The notes under the pieces: model-generated | Databases searched by the model: none | What the model saw: only the letters and a program-made list of their open reading frames with translations | Told to the model about the DNA's origin: nothing | From: Methanosarcina sp. UBA293 | Lineage (GTDB): Archaea > Halobacteriota > Methanosarcinia > Methanosarcinales > Methanosarcinaceae | Reading direction: 5' to 3' | Assembly (NCBI GenBank): GCA_002499445.1 | Contig: DALS01000011.1 | Location: 1 to 8,954, forward strand | DNA length: 8,954 nt | Made by a program: the position numbers and the translations under genes | In this document: positions 1 to 6,245 of the stretch, in pieces | How the letters are laid out: each line of letters begins with the position of its first letter | How positions within the stretch are numbered: the stretch's first letter is position 1

Positions 1-35
1 ATTAGGTTAACCAAGTTAAACTAGCAAGAACTGGA

Positions 36-1088
36 TTAACCATAGTAGGGAAATCTTTTGGCAGGAGACTTTTTCCCGTTCTTTGAAAGCAGGACTACCC
101 TACTGATTTCAGATTCATCTGCAATTTCATATCCAAGGTGTTTTGCAAGTTCCTTTGAGAACTCGAGAACCTCTTCATGAGTAGGCATTGCAGAACGGTC
201 AAGCCGGAGCCGTGAGAATCCCAGATGCATGTAAGCTTTTATTTCAATAAAATCAGGAGAAGCTTTTTCTATAAGTCTGGCGTAAGCCTCAGGTTTAAAC
301 ATGTTTTTACCTTTAACCAGAGTGGTCCGGATAACTGTTCTTGATTTTTTTTGCTTCATGAGGGACAGGGACTCATCGATCTTTTCCCAGAGGACAGACG
401 ATTTGGGCTGGCATACCTTCAGGTAAGTCTCAAAATCCGGAGCATCGAGACTCATGTAGAGCTGGGAAGGGGAAATTTTTGCAAGCATATCTGGGTTTGT
501 CCCGTTTGTAACAAGGAAAGTTGTAAAACCTCTTTTTTCGTACTCCTCAATAAGCTTCGGGAGATAAGGGTAGAAGGTTGGTTCTCCAGACAGGGAAATC
601 GCAACATTATTCGGCTCATTGCTCTCAAGCCAGCGTTCTTTAAGCGCATTTGGAGAACCACCAAAGCCAGTGACTAATTTACGCTGGCAGGCGATGCTTT
701 CTTCCACTATCTTCTCAGGCGAATCCCATTCCTTGGGCGCAGGAACAGAAACCTCAGTCGGACGCCAGCAAAATAGGCAACGCTGGTTGCACATAAGCGT
801 TGGAGTCATCTGAAGGCAGCGATGGGACTGAACCCCATAAAACTTCGATTTATAGCAAAAGCCCTGATCATTCATAGCGTGCCTGAGCCAGAGACAGGTC
901 TTAACAGCCGAATGGCGGCCTGCCAGAGCATAGCCTTGCTTTTTCAGGAGAGTTTTAAAATCAGGGATGTCAAAAGGAAGAAAAGTAGACTCTCCATCCC
1001 GGTTTTCTTCCTGAATCACCGGATTTTCTTCTTCCTGAATCACCGGAGTATTTACCTCGGCATTGTCTTTTTTTTCTTCCAGCGACAT
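36..1088 (-). CDS. taw1: tRNA 4-demethylwyosine synthase (Taw1/TYW1-like radical SAM enzyme), 350 aa
   Basis: Taw1 condenses N1-methylguanosine-37 of tRNA-Phe with carbons from pyruvate to make the tricyclic 4-demethylwyosine base, the second step of archaeal wyosine synthesis, in the cytoplasm. The radical SAM CxxxCxxC motif is Cys100/Cys104/Cys107 (CNQRCLFCW). Three upstream cysteines, Cys65, Cys78 and Cys91, have the 13-residue spacing of the second Fe-S cluster in the Methanocaldococcus enzyme. The SAM-binding strand ISLSGEPT is at 164-171, and IRTTLVKG and IEIKAYMHLGFS follow. The start at 1088 gives an acidic N-terminal extension of about 40 residues that the roughly 311-aa Methanocaldococcus protein lacks. 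It contains a duplicated PVIQEE unit. No strong Shine-Dalgarno is visible, but a TATA-like box lies about 25-30 bases upstream, so a very short or absent leader is possible. The gene lies 87 bp downstream of DP1 on the same strand. The call is firm; the exact start is less so. Confidence 0.95.
   Translation of the reverse strand: MSLEEKKDNAEVNTPVIQEEENPVIQEENRDGESTFLPFDIPDFKTLLKKQGYALAGRHSAVKTCLWLRHAMNDQGFCYKSKFYGVQSHRCLQMTPTLMCNQRCLFCWRPTEVSVPAPKEWDSPEKIVEESIACQRKLVTGFGGSPNALKERWLESNEPNNVAISLSGEPTFYPYLPKLIEEYEKRGFTTFLVTNGTNPDMLAKISPSQLYMSLDAPDFETYLKVCQPKSSVLWEKIDESLSLMKQKKSRTVIRTTLVKGKNMFKPEAYARLIEKASPDFIEIKAYMHLGFSRLRLDRSAMPTHEEVLEFSKELAKHLGYEIADESEISRVVLLSKNGKKSPAKRFPYYG
1005..1047 (-). 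repeat. 19-bp direct repeat, period 24 bp, inside the taw1 N-terminal extension
   Basis: The 19-bp string TTCTTCCTGAATCACCGGA occurs at 1005-1023 and again at 1029-1047 (plus strand). The 24-bp period keeps the reading frame and encodes the duplicated PVIQEE segment at residues 15-20 and 23-28. It looks like an in-frame tandem duplication in a non-catalytic extension. Confidence 0.85.
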
Positions 1089-1110
1089 TTTTCACATATT
1101 AAATCTTTGT

Positions 1111-1145
1111 GATATATATAAGGATCGGATAATATAAGGATCGGA
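1111..1145 (-). promoter_or_regulatory. candidate taw1 promoter (TATA-like box) within a 14-bp direct repeat
   Basis: Read on the minus strand, TTATATATATC (about 1111-1121) is centred roughly 28 bases upstream of the taw1 ATG, the archaeal TATA position for a leaderless or nearly leaderless message. The plus-strand 14-mer ATATAAGGATCGGA is repeated at 1116-1129 and 1132-1145. This duplicates the TATA core, so a second box about 16 bases further out is also possible. The assignment rests on position and composition only. Confidence 0.4.
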
Positions 1146-1175
1146 AAATAATTTTGGAGAGGGCTTTTATAATCT

Positions 1176-3260
1176 TCAATCGAAAGCAAGAATCTTTACA
1201 TCAAGATCCTTGAGATCCACAATTGGAACTCTGGCAGTTACGGGAATTAAATTTACACGCTTCTGGAACTCTGTCTGGTCTTGCCAGGTCCCGGAATTGA
1301 CAAGAAGGACATTTTTATAGCGCTGGACTCCCAGAGTGTGGACATGGCCTGTATGGATAATATCAGGCACAGGATCAATTATAAAATAATCTTTTTTCTC
1401 AGGGGATATGGAAACCCTGCTTCCGTAGGTTGGAGCAAGGTGTCTGCGCTTTAGCATCTCAAGGACTGCTCCTGCAGGTTCCTGATACGAGATACCAGGG
1501 ATAGTTGCCACAAGATCATCAATAGACCTGCCGTGGTAGATTAGAATCCGTACTCCGTCAAGCTCTACAAGAGCTGGATTACCAACGAAAATGACATTCT
1601 GAGGGAAATCCGCCTGAATGCTTTCAGGCAGGGCTGGCTGTGGTTCGGCCTGACGGACAGCATCGTGGTTGCCCGGACTTATGATTACACGAATGTGCTC
1701 GGGAATTTCCCGAAAATACTCGGCAGCTTTCCTATATTGGTCATAGACATCCAGAATATCCAGTTCCTTTTCTTGGTCAGGATAGATCCCTATTCCATCA
1801 ACAAGGTCACCTGCAACAACAAGGTAACGGACACTGGCTGCAAGCTCCCGCATGATCTCTGAGTCCGATTCTCCTTTCAAAAAATCCAGGAAATCCATCC
1901 AGGAATCTTTTAGAAACTGGGAGCTGCCAACATGTACATCTGAAATTAATATAACTTTCCCATGACTCCCGGTTCTGCGCTGGATACTATTCGGAGCATC
2001 AGGTTGTATTAGTTTTGTAGCAAGCATCAGGCTTCCGTCAGTGGTTACCGGACCTGTTGCCCCTATGACCTCATCGAGAATGATTCTTGAGGCGAGCTCA
2101 AAGAGTTCTTTATCGGAATTTCGAATAAGGACTGGAAAGGAGCCTGTTGGATCCTCTAGAGAGAGAATCTTGTGGCCGTTTGTTGTGTTACTAATATCTG
2201 AAACCATGCCTATAATCGAGATTTCTTCAGATCCTCCGTCTCCTCCCCGGCGGAAGCTTCTCCTTTTCAAACTTTCTATTGGGCGTGCATTGGTCCTTCC
2301 CCGAATAATTTCCGAAAGCCTGCTGTATCTATCTCTGAAATACTGCACAAACTGCATGTATTCTCCAGTACAGGTAGAATGCCCTGTTATATCGGAAATT
2401 ACGTTCACAGGATTTCTGCCTGGGTAGTGTTTGTGTTCCTCGTTCTTAGAATCAGAAAATAGCCCTCTGTCAGAAGCGAAGGAAGAAATCTCTGACCTGA
2501 AGACTCGATTTGAAGGAGGTGAGGAATGAGAGTTCCCCTGCCCAAAAAAAGAAGACGTTGACCTGCTTACAGCCTGAGACGTTGACCTGCTTACAGTCTG
2601 GGAAGACTGAGAGTAAAAAGTCGGAGGTTCTGCCTTTACTGAAGAAAGGGGATTTGAGGCAAGATTTGAGGCTAATGTAAGATTTGGGGCCGAATCTTCC
2701 TCAGATAATTCAGTTGAGATAGTAATTGATTGAGTATCTTGAGTATCAGGAGCTGGTTCATAAGCCGTACCTGGGACCTTATTATCCGGTTCATAAGCCA
2801 TACCTGGAACCTTATTATCCGGAACAATCTCTGGAACTGAAATAGGGTCTGAGTCTGGGTCTTGAGACAATTTTATACTCGGGCCAGGGGCTGAAATAAC
2901 AGCATTGAGCTCTGAGGAGGATAGAGCAGATTCTGGAAAGAATTTTACTTCTAAAAAGGAATCTGGCTCAGGAGAGGAATTATTTAAGCTGGGAGAAAGT
3001 ATGGAAGCCCCAGAAAGAGTTTTCTTCTCTTCAGTAAGATCCTCTTTGTAGATCCGCTTTGAAGCTTTTCCAGCAGAGGCTACAAAGCCCTCAAGATCTA
3101 TATGTTTGGTTCCTATGACAATAACTGAGTTATTTACAGTTGAAAGGACATAATTGAGCAGGTCTGTGGGAGAATCGCTAGATTTGATGAGTTCCACAGC
3201 TTCAGGGCTGATCTGGTATTCTTTTTCCATAACAGCTCTTATAATATCACTACTTTCCAT
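1176..3260 (-). CDS. polB: DNA polymerase D (Pol II) small subunit DP1, 3'-5' exonuclease, 694 aa
   Basis: This is the small subunit of the archaeal replicative polymerase PolD. It pairs with the large subunit DP2 (not in the window) and supplies proofreading exonuclease activity. Residues 1-75 are a helical N-terminal domain. Residues about 75-295 form a Ser/Pro/acid-rich low-complexity linker. Residues about 345-420 form the OB-fold, with IIGMVSDI and ILSLEDPTGSFPVLI. Residues about 434-680 form the calcineurin-like phosphoesterase. All metal-binding motifs are intact: DVHVGS 441-446, GDLVDG 484-489, GNHD 530-533, YHGRS 575-579 and GHVH 638-641. This contrasts with the degenerate eukaryotic B-subunits. 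The linker carries two in-frame tandem duplications. The start at 3260 begins directly with the helical domain, and only a weak AGGTTAG lies upstream, so Met11 is a possible but less likely alternative. The gene is divergent from the signal peptidase gene across a 757-bp gap. Confidence 0.97.
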   Translation of the reverse strand: MESSDIIRAVMEKEYQISPEAVELIKSSDSPTDLLNYVLSTVNNSVIVIGTKHIDLEGFVASAGKASKRIYKEDLTEEKKTLSGASILSPSLNNSSPEPDSFLEVKFFPESALSSSELNAVISAPGPSIKLSQDPDSDPISVPEIVPDNKVPGMAYEPDNKVPGTAYEPAPDTQDTQSITISTELSEEDSAPNLTLASNLASNPLSSVKAEPPTFYSQSSQTVSRSTSQAVSRSTSSFFGQGNSHSSPPSNRVFRSEISSFASDRGLFSDSKNEEHKHYPGRNPVNVISDITGHSTCTGEYMQFVQYFRDRYSRLSEIIRGRTNARPIESLKRRSFRRGGDGGSEEISIIGMVSDISNTTNGHKILSLEDPTGSFPVLIRNSDKELFELASRIILDEVIGATGPVTTDGSLMLATKLIQPDAPNSIQRRTGSHGKVILISDVHVGSSQFLKDSWMDFLDFLKGESDSEIMRELAASVRYLVVAGDLVDGIGIYPDQEKELDILDVYDQYRKAAEYFREIPEHIRVIISPGNHDAVRQAEPQPALPESIQADFPQNVIFVGNPALVELDGVRILIYHGRSIDDLVATIPGISYQEPAGAVLEMLKRRHLAPTYGSRVSISPEKKDYFIIDPVPDIIHTGHVHTLGVQRYKNVLLVNSGTWQDQTEFQKRVNLIPVTARVPIVDLKDLDVKILAFD
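2556..2603 (-). repeat. 24-bp in-frame tandem duplication in the DP1 linker
   Basis: Residues 220-227 (SQTVSRST) and 228-235 (SQAVSRST) are adjacent 8-residue copies. On the plus strand GACGTTGACCTGCTTACAG recurs with a 24-bp period at 2554 and 2578. The copies sit in the disordered Ser/Thr-rich linker and do not touch catalytic domains. Confidence 0.9.
2757..2822 (-). repeat. 33-bp in-frame tandem duplication in the DP1 linker
   Basis: Residues 147-157 (PDNKVPGMAYE) and 158-168 (PDNKVPGTAYE) are adjacent copies of an 11-residue unit. They differ at one residue and at a few bases. The copies are nearly identical at DNA level, so the duplication looks fairly recent. Confidence 0.9.
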
Positions 3261-3296
3261 AACTTCGTTCTAACCTTTCTAAACTAATCTGAGTTC

Positions 3297-3354
3297 TTCC
3301 AGGTTTTTCGTCTCTCTCATCTGGGCCAAAACCAATTTCATTATGGACCTGGAA
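3297..3354. repeat. 8-bp inverted repeat in the probable DP1 leader
   Basis: TTCCAGGT at 3297-3304 pairs perfectly with ACCTGGAA at 3347-3354, separated by 42 bases. If DP1 transcription starts near 3352 from the weak TATA-like element at about 3378, this stem would span the 5' leader of its mRNA. The loop is long and the role is unknown. Confidence 0.35.
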
Positions 3355-3555
3355 AGGCTACAGTAAAAGCCTGCATATAAGAATAAATATGATACGAAAC
3401 TAATATGCTAAGTTTAATTAGTTACCGTAAACAAAAATCTTATAAAACGTTTGTTTTCTGCGATAGGATACTTATAGTTATTAATTCCTATCTACTATAG
3501 AATATATTCCATCTCTACCGGTTGAGAAAGAGATAAACTCTTATTTACTGTAGAG

Positions 3556-3614
3556 ATCTTGAGTTGATCTTATAATCTTGAATTGATCTTAATTTCTATT
3601 TAAATTTCTATTTA
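3556..3614. repeat. direct repeat pair followed by a perfect 12-bp tandem repeat
   Basis: ATCTTGAGTTGATCTTA (3556-3572) recurs as ATCTTGAATTGATCTTA (3575-3591) with one mismatch and a 19-bp period. The second copy runs directly into AATTTCTATTTA at 3591-3602, repeated perfectly at 3603-3614. No function can be read from this. Confidence 0.8.
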
Positions 3615-3877
3615 ATGTAGAGTGATTATGCTGAATGACTGTGCTATAGTATATTAAAGAAATATAAAACTATTATGACAAATTTCAATGTTCATTGTGA
3701 CAAATTATGAATATTCAATAATGGCGGAGTCAATTTTAATTAATATAGAATAAAAGCAAACTTTCAGTAAATCTACTATAGAGGCTCAATGAGCAACTTT
3801 TGACTAATTTATATGTCAGAAAATTAGAATATAGAACGGTAATTAGTTCTGCGACTGGATTATGATCTGAGAATGGT

Positions 3878-3901
3878 ATTATTATTATTATTATTATTAT
3901 T
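3878..3901. repeat. (ATT)8 trinucleotide microsatellite
   Basis: Eight uninterrupted ATT units occupy 3878-3901, about 116 bp upstream of the signal peptidase start. Such tracts are prone to slippage, so their length may differ between strains or be affected by sequencing error. Confidence 0.95.
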
Positions 3902-4017
3902 CTGATGTCAAAAAAGTTCAACTAAATTAGATTTTGGTCGGGCAAGGTTGGATGAAAGACTGGATGAAATTTAGTGCACCATCCTAAAAAATAAAATCAA
4001 AAGAATAAAGGCTGATT

Positions 4018-4575
4018 ATGAGCAAAAATAATAAGGAAAACAGTGTCCAGGAACAGGAAAATCATTTGGTTTCCCTTGGAAAAGACTTGCTATCTGTTGT
4101 AGCTATCTTGGTTATTTTCATGGTCTTTTCCAAGCTGGCATTCGGACTCTGGACTCCTATGGTTGCGGTGGAGTCGGGGAGTATGGAACCGCATATGCAA
4201 GTAGGAGATATTATTTTCATTAAAAGCATTGATCTAGTGAATGTTATCACGAATGAGGAAGGAAAAAATACAGACTATAAGTCTTTTGAAGCTTACGGAG
4301 ATGTCATTCTTTACCGTCCTTATGGAGAGCAAGGGGTAACTCCAATAATTCATAGGGCTATGTACAGAGTAGAAGCTGGAGAGCCTATGTGGGAGAATGG
4401 CCCGGCTGCTCCGTATTCCGGTTATATTACCAAAGGAGACAATGTTATAACTAACATGCACTTTGACCAAGAAGGACAGATAAGCTACGAAATGCCTGTA
4501 AAAGACGAATGGATTATAGGAACTGCGCAATACAGGATTCCTTATCTGGGATATATCAGGCTGTTCTTCTCGTGA
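4018..4575 (+). CDS. type I signal peptidase, archaeal/ER type (family S26B), 185 aa
   Basis: This enzyme removes N-terminal signal peptides from proteins exported through Sec, with its active site on the outer face of the cytoplasmic membrane. A polar N-terminus of about 22 residues precedes a single membrane anchor at about 24-45 (LLSVVAILVIFMVFSKLAFGLW). The nucleophile is Ser55 in SGSMEP (53-58). The general base is His112 in IIHRA, as expected for the archaeal/ER type, where bacteria use Lys. The acidic residues are Asp141 in KGDN and Asp150 in HFD, matching in order the Ser/His/Asp residues found essential in the Methanococcus voltae enzyme. No C-terminal membrane segment is present. 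The ATG at 4018 has a modest AAAGG six bases upstream. The gene appears monocistronic: it has divergent DP1 far upstream and a stem-loop terminator at its stop codon. Confidence 0.93.
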   Translation: MSKNNKENSVQEQENHLVSLGKDLLSVVAILVIFMVFSKLAFGLWTPMVAVESGSMEPHMQVGDIIFIKSIDLVNVITNEEGKNTDYKSFEAYGDVILYRPYGEQGVTPIIHRAMYRVEAGEPMWENGPAAPYSGYITKGDNVITNMHFDQEGQISYEMPVKDEWIIGTAQYRIPYLGYIRLFFS

Positions 4576-4607
4576 GCAGGTCAGCATGACTGCTCAATCT
4601 GTTTTTT
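4574..4607 (+). terminator. stem-loop plus T6 terminator overlapping the signal peptidase stop codon
   Basis: GAGCAG (4574-4579) pairs with CTGCTC (4590-4595). After a bulged G4580, TCA (4581-4583) pairs with TGA (4587-4589) around a GCA loop, giving nine base pairs. A run of six T follows at 4602-4607. The stem begins within the TGA stop codon (4573-4575). Confidence 0.6.
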
Positions 4608-4619
4608 AAGCTTCTAAAC

Positions 4620-4661
4620 CTGTTCTTTCCATGAACCGGTTGAACAGTTTTTTTATTTTTT
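4620..4661 (+). terminator. second T-rich terminator candidate (T7-A-T6)
   Basis: CTGTTC (4620-4625) pairs with GAACAG (4642-4647), and the stem is followed at once by seven T (4648-4654), an A, and six T (4656-4661). The loop of 16 bases is long, but the T-tract alone fits archaeal termination. It probably backs up the upstream terminator. Confidence 0.5.
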
Positions 4662-4697
4662 ACAGTTTCAGGTTTTCGATTTATCCTCGTTTAGGCT

Positions 4698-4712
4698 CCT
4701 CAGGAATTGAGG
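4698..4712 (+). other. small stem-loop upstream of the dihydrouridine synthase gene
   Basis: CCTCA (4698-4702) pairs with TGAGG (4708-4712) around a GGAAT loop. Adding T4697-A4713 makes it six pairs. It lies between the terminators and a possible TATA-like ATAAATAAAG at 4761-4770. A role is not evident. Confidence 0.3.
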
Positions 4713-4851
4713 AAAGTTAAAGATTGTAATCGCTGAAAGAAAGGTGCAATTCCAAAACAGATAAATAAAGGAAAGGAATGAGAAAAGAGTCAGATTAAGA
4801 ATTAGAAAAACAATCAAAATGCAATCAAAAAACAGTTGAACAGTCGGAAAA

Positions 4852-5823
4852 ATGACACTTAATAAATTAAAAATCGGGAAGACTGAAACTCCTGGAAACC
4901 TTCTTCTTGCACCTATGGCAGACGTGACAAATCTGGCTTTCAGGCTGCTCTGCAGGCAGAATGGAGCTGACATTACTTATACTGAAATGATCAGTGCAGA
5001 TGCCTTGCTCAATGAAAATCGAAAATCGCTTTTTAAAGGACTCTCTTCTCCTCAAGATCGACCTTTTGGGATTCAGCTTGTAGGAAATTCTCCTGAGAAA
5101 TTGAGGGAAGCTGCGCTCTTTATTGAGAGTGAATACAGGCCTGAACTTATCGACGTGAATATGGGCTGTCCTGCGCAGCGCATTATAAGAATTGGTTGCG
5201 GTTCAGCTCTTCTCAATTCAAAAACGCTTGTATATGAGATAATCTCAGAGCTGACCGGGGCTCTTAAAACTCCTGTAACTGTGAAGATCCGCATTCTTGA
5301 AAAGAATGAAAAAACCCTTGAGCTTGCACGCCTGATCGAAAAAGCCGGAGCTTCTGCCCTGACCGTACATGGCAGGAAGGCAAAGCAAATGTACTCCGGA
5401 ACTTCAGATCTCATGGCGATCAGAGCTGTCAAACGTGAGCTCTCTATTCCAGTGATTGCAAATGGGGATATAAGGGACGAAGAATCTGCCGAAACAGCTC
5501 TTGATTTTACAGGGTGCGACGGGATTATGATAGGACGTGCAGCAATGGGAAATCCCTTTGTCTTTAAGAGGATAAGGCATTATCTGGAAACCGGGGAAAA
5601 GCTGGAATTTAACAGACAGACCAGGCAGCTGGAAGATTTTAAAAGTTACATTGCTTTGCTTGAAGAACACAATCTTTCCTCATCCACAAACCTGAGGATG
5701 CATTCCCACTGGTTTACAAAAGGACTTCGCGGCTCGCGGCAGATTAGGGGAAAAATTAATAATCTGAAGGACGGAGAAGCGATAACTGAGCTAATAAAGA
5801 ATACTTCTCAGGAGAAATATTAA
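4852..5823 (+). CDS. dus: tRNA-dihydrouridine synthase, DusB-like flavoenzyme, 323 aa
   Basis: Dus reduces specific uridines in tRNA to dihydrouridine using FMN and NAD(P)H. The protein has the full TIM-barrel motif set: LLLAPMADVTNLAFR (17-31) at the flavin site, the catalytic Cys106 in DVNMGCPAQR (101-110), GSALL (117-121), VKIR with Lys145 (144-147), TVHGR with His173 and Arg175 (171-175), NGDI (204-207), and the phosphate-binding GIMIGRAAMGNP (224-235). The C-terminal helical tRNA-binding domain follows (about 255-315, with HWFTKGLRGSRQIRGKIN). Length is normal for the family. The ATG at 4852 is preceded only by a weak GTCGG, but upstream in-frame sequence reaches a TGA at 4837, so no longer ORF is possible. 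Which U position it modifies cannot be read from sequence. The gene appears to be a single cistron, with a T7 tract after the stop. Confidence 0.95.
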   Translation: MTLNKLKIGKTETPGNLLLAPMADVTNLAFRLLCRQNGADITYTEMISADALLNENRKSLFKGLSSPQDRPFGIQLVGNSPEKLREAALFIESEYRPELIDVNMGCPAQRIIRIGCGSALLNSKTLVYEIISELTGALKTPVTVKIRILEKNEKTLELARLIEKAGASALTVHGRKAKQMYSGTSDLMAIRAVKRELSIPVIANGDIRDEESAETALDFTGCDGIMIGRAAMGNPFVFKRIRHYLETGEKLEFNRQTRQLEDFKSYIALLEEHNLSSSTNLRMHSHWFTKGLRGSRQIRGKINNLKDGEAITELIKNTSQEKY

Positions 5824-5834
5824 AATATTCCATA

Positions 5835-5841
5835 TTTTTTT
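5835..5841 (+). terminator. T7 tract after dus
   Basis: A run of seven T begins 11 bases after the dus stop codon, in an AT-rich setting without a clear stem. Oligo-T tracts alone can terminate archaeal RNA polymerase, so this is the likely 3' end of the dus message. Confidence 0.4.
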
Positions 5842-5889
5842 AAGAGATATACGTTTACAGCTATGATGCAACAAAAAATGAGCAGAAGA

Positions 5890-5901
5890 CAGGTTAACCT
5901 G
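5890..5901. promoter_or_regulatory. perfect 12-bp palindrome CAGGTTAACCTG, candidate operator
   Basis: The 12 bases are fully self-complementary. The half-site CAGGTTAA recurs twice more before por (6096-6103 and 6237-6244). Dyad symmetry plus repeated half-sites suggests a dimeric DNA-binding protein, but no regulator gene is present in the window to support this. Confidence 0.3.
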
Positions 5902-5944
5902 GGAATATTGTTTATACTACGTTTAAAAAATAATTATGGATTAG

Positions 5945-5957
5945 AAATATATATAAA
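5945..5957 (+). promoter_or_regulatory. strong TATA-like box with purine-rich BRE-like flank
   Basis: AAATATATATAAA, preceded by GGATTAG, is the best archaeal TATA/BRE match on the plus strand between dus and por. Transcription would begin near 5976. It could drive porGDAB with a leader of about 420 bases, or a short transcript covering the 31-codon frame at 6008. Confidence 0.4.
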
Positions 5958-6007
5958 GAATTCCTCTAATTTCACCGAAAACCTAATAATATTCTACACT
6001 ATTATCC

Positions 6008-6103
6008 ATGAACTATCAGGCACAAAACGGCGTGAACACAGAATTGAAAATAGGCGCTCTTAATGTCAATTGCAACTCAAGGAATGAAAAAGATGCAGGT
6101 TAA
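6008..6103 (+). CDS. doubtful 31-codon ORF in the por upstream region
   Basis: ATG at 6008 to TAA at 6101-6103 encodes a hydrophilic peptide beginning MNYQAQNGVNTELKIGALN and ending in a charged NEKDAG tail. It starts about 32 bases after the predicted start site of the TATA-like box at 5945, and its base composition is less AT-biased than its surroundings. It has no Shine-Dalgarno, no membrane segment and no family I recognise. It may be a chance frame, a leader peptide or a remnant. Confidence 0.12.
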   Translation: MNYQAQNGVNTELKIGALNVNCNSRNEKDAG

Positions 6104-6139
6104 CAATTAGCCGTCCAGGATTATGAACCCCTGAACTTG

Positions 6140-6151
6140 GATATGCATATC
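6140..6151. promoter_or_regulatory. perfect 12-bp palindrome GATATGCATATC
   Basis: The 12 bases are fully self-complementary and lie 246 bases upstream of porG. This is the right size for a dimeric regulator half-turn site, but AT-rich palindromes of this length can arise by chance. Confidence 0.25.
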
Positions 6152-6245
6152 ACAATAATATTTCAATAATTTCAATAGTGCCTGACAAAAAATCCAATGC
6201 TGATTGTATTTGACAAATTAGTAAATTGGATAACATCAGGTTAAT

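Larger units (their letters stand above)
3261..4017. other. 757-bp AT-rich intergenic region between divergent DP1 and signal peptidase genes
   Basis: I see no convincing gene here. The longest open frame (about 61 codons, minus strand, 3736-3921) is made of the ATT microsatellite and poly-isoleucine and is not credible. What it holds: an inverted repeat near the DP1 start (3297-3304 with 3347-3354); a weak minus-strand TATA-like TTATATG at about 3375-3381 that could serve DP1; an imperfect 17-bp direct repeat; a perfect 12-bp tandem repeat; four plus-strand copies of a TACTRTAGA-like motif; an (ATT)8 tract; and a TGGATGAAA direct repeat at 3949-3957 and 3961-3969. No clear TATA box for the signal peptidase gene stands out. 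The AT-rich AAAAAATAAAAT just upstream of it is too close to the ATG to be persuasive. No tRNA-like fold was noticed. Confidence 0.6.

Noticed and set aside
1108..1145. 14-bp direct repeat upstream of taw1 as a mobile-element target duplication
   Set aside because: The copies are only two bases apart, with nothing inserted between them; a small tandem duplication explains it.
3878..3901. (ATT)8 tract and neighbouring repeats as a CRISPR array
   Set aside because: There is no repeat-spacer architecture; repeats are tandem or short and no cas genes are present.
3736..3921. 61-codon minus-strand ORF in the divergent spacer
   Set aside because: Its poly-isoleucine stretch is simply the translated (ATT)8 microsatellite; no ribosome site or family resemblance.
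3952..3987. 11-codon upstream ORF (MKDWMKFSAPS) before the signal peptidase gene
   Set aside because: Too short to support, arises from a TGGATGAAA direct repeat, and there is no evidence that the region is translated.
4668..4973. 101-codon minus-strand ORF overlapping the dus start
   Set aside because: It runs antisense through the conserved dus N-terminus and an AT-rich spacer; the hydrophobic stretch comes from the complement of A-rich DNA.
5863..6063. 66-codon plus-strand ORF after dus
   Set aside because: No Shine-Dalgarno, AT-driven residue composition, overlaps the TATA-like box and the 12-bp palindrome, and no family is recognisable.
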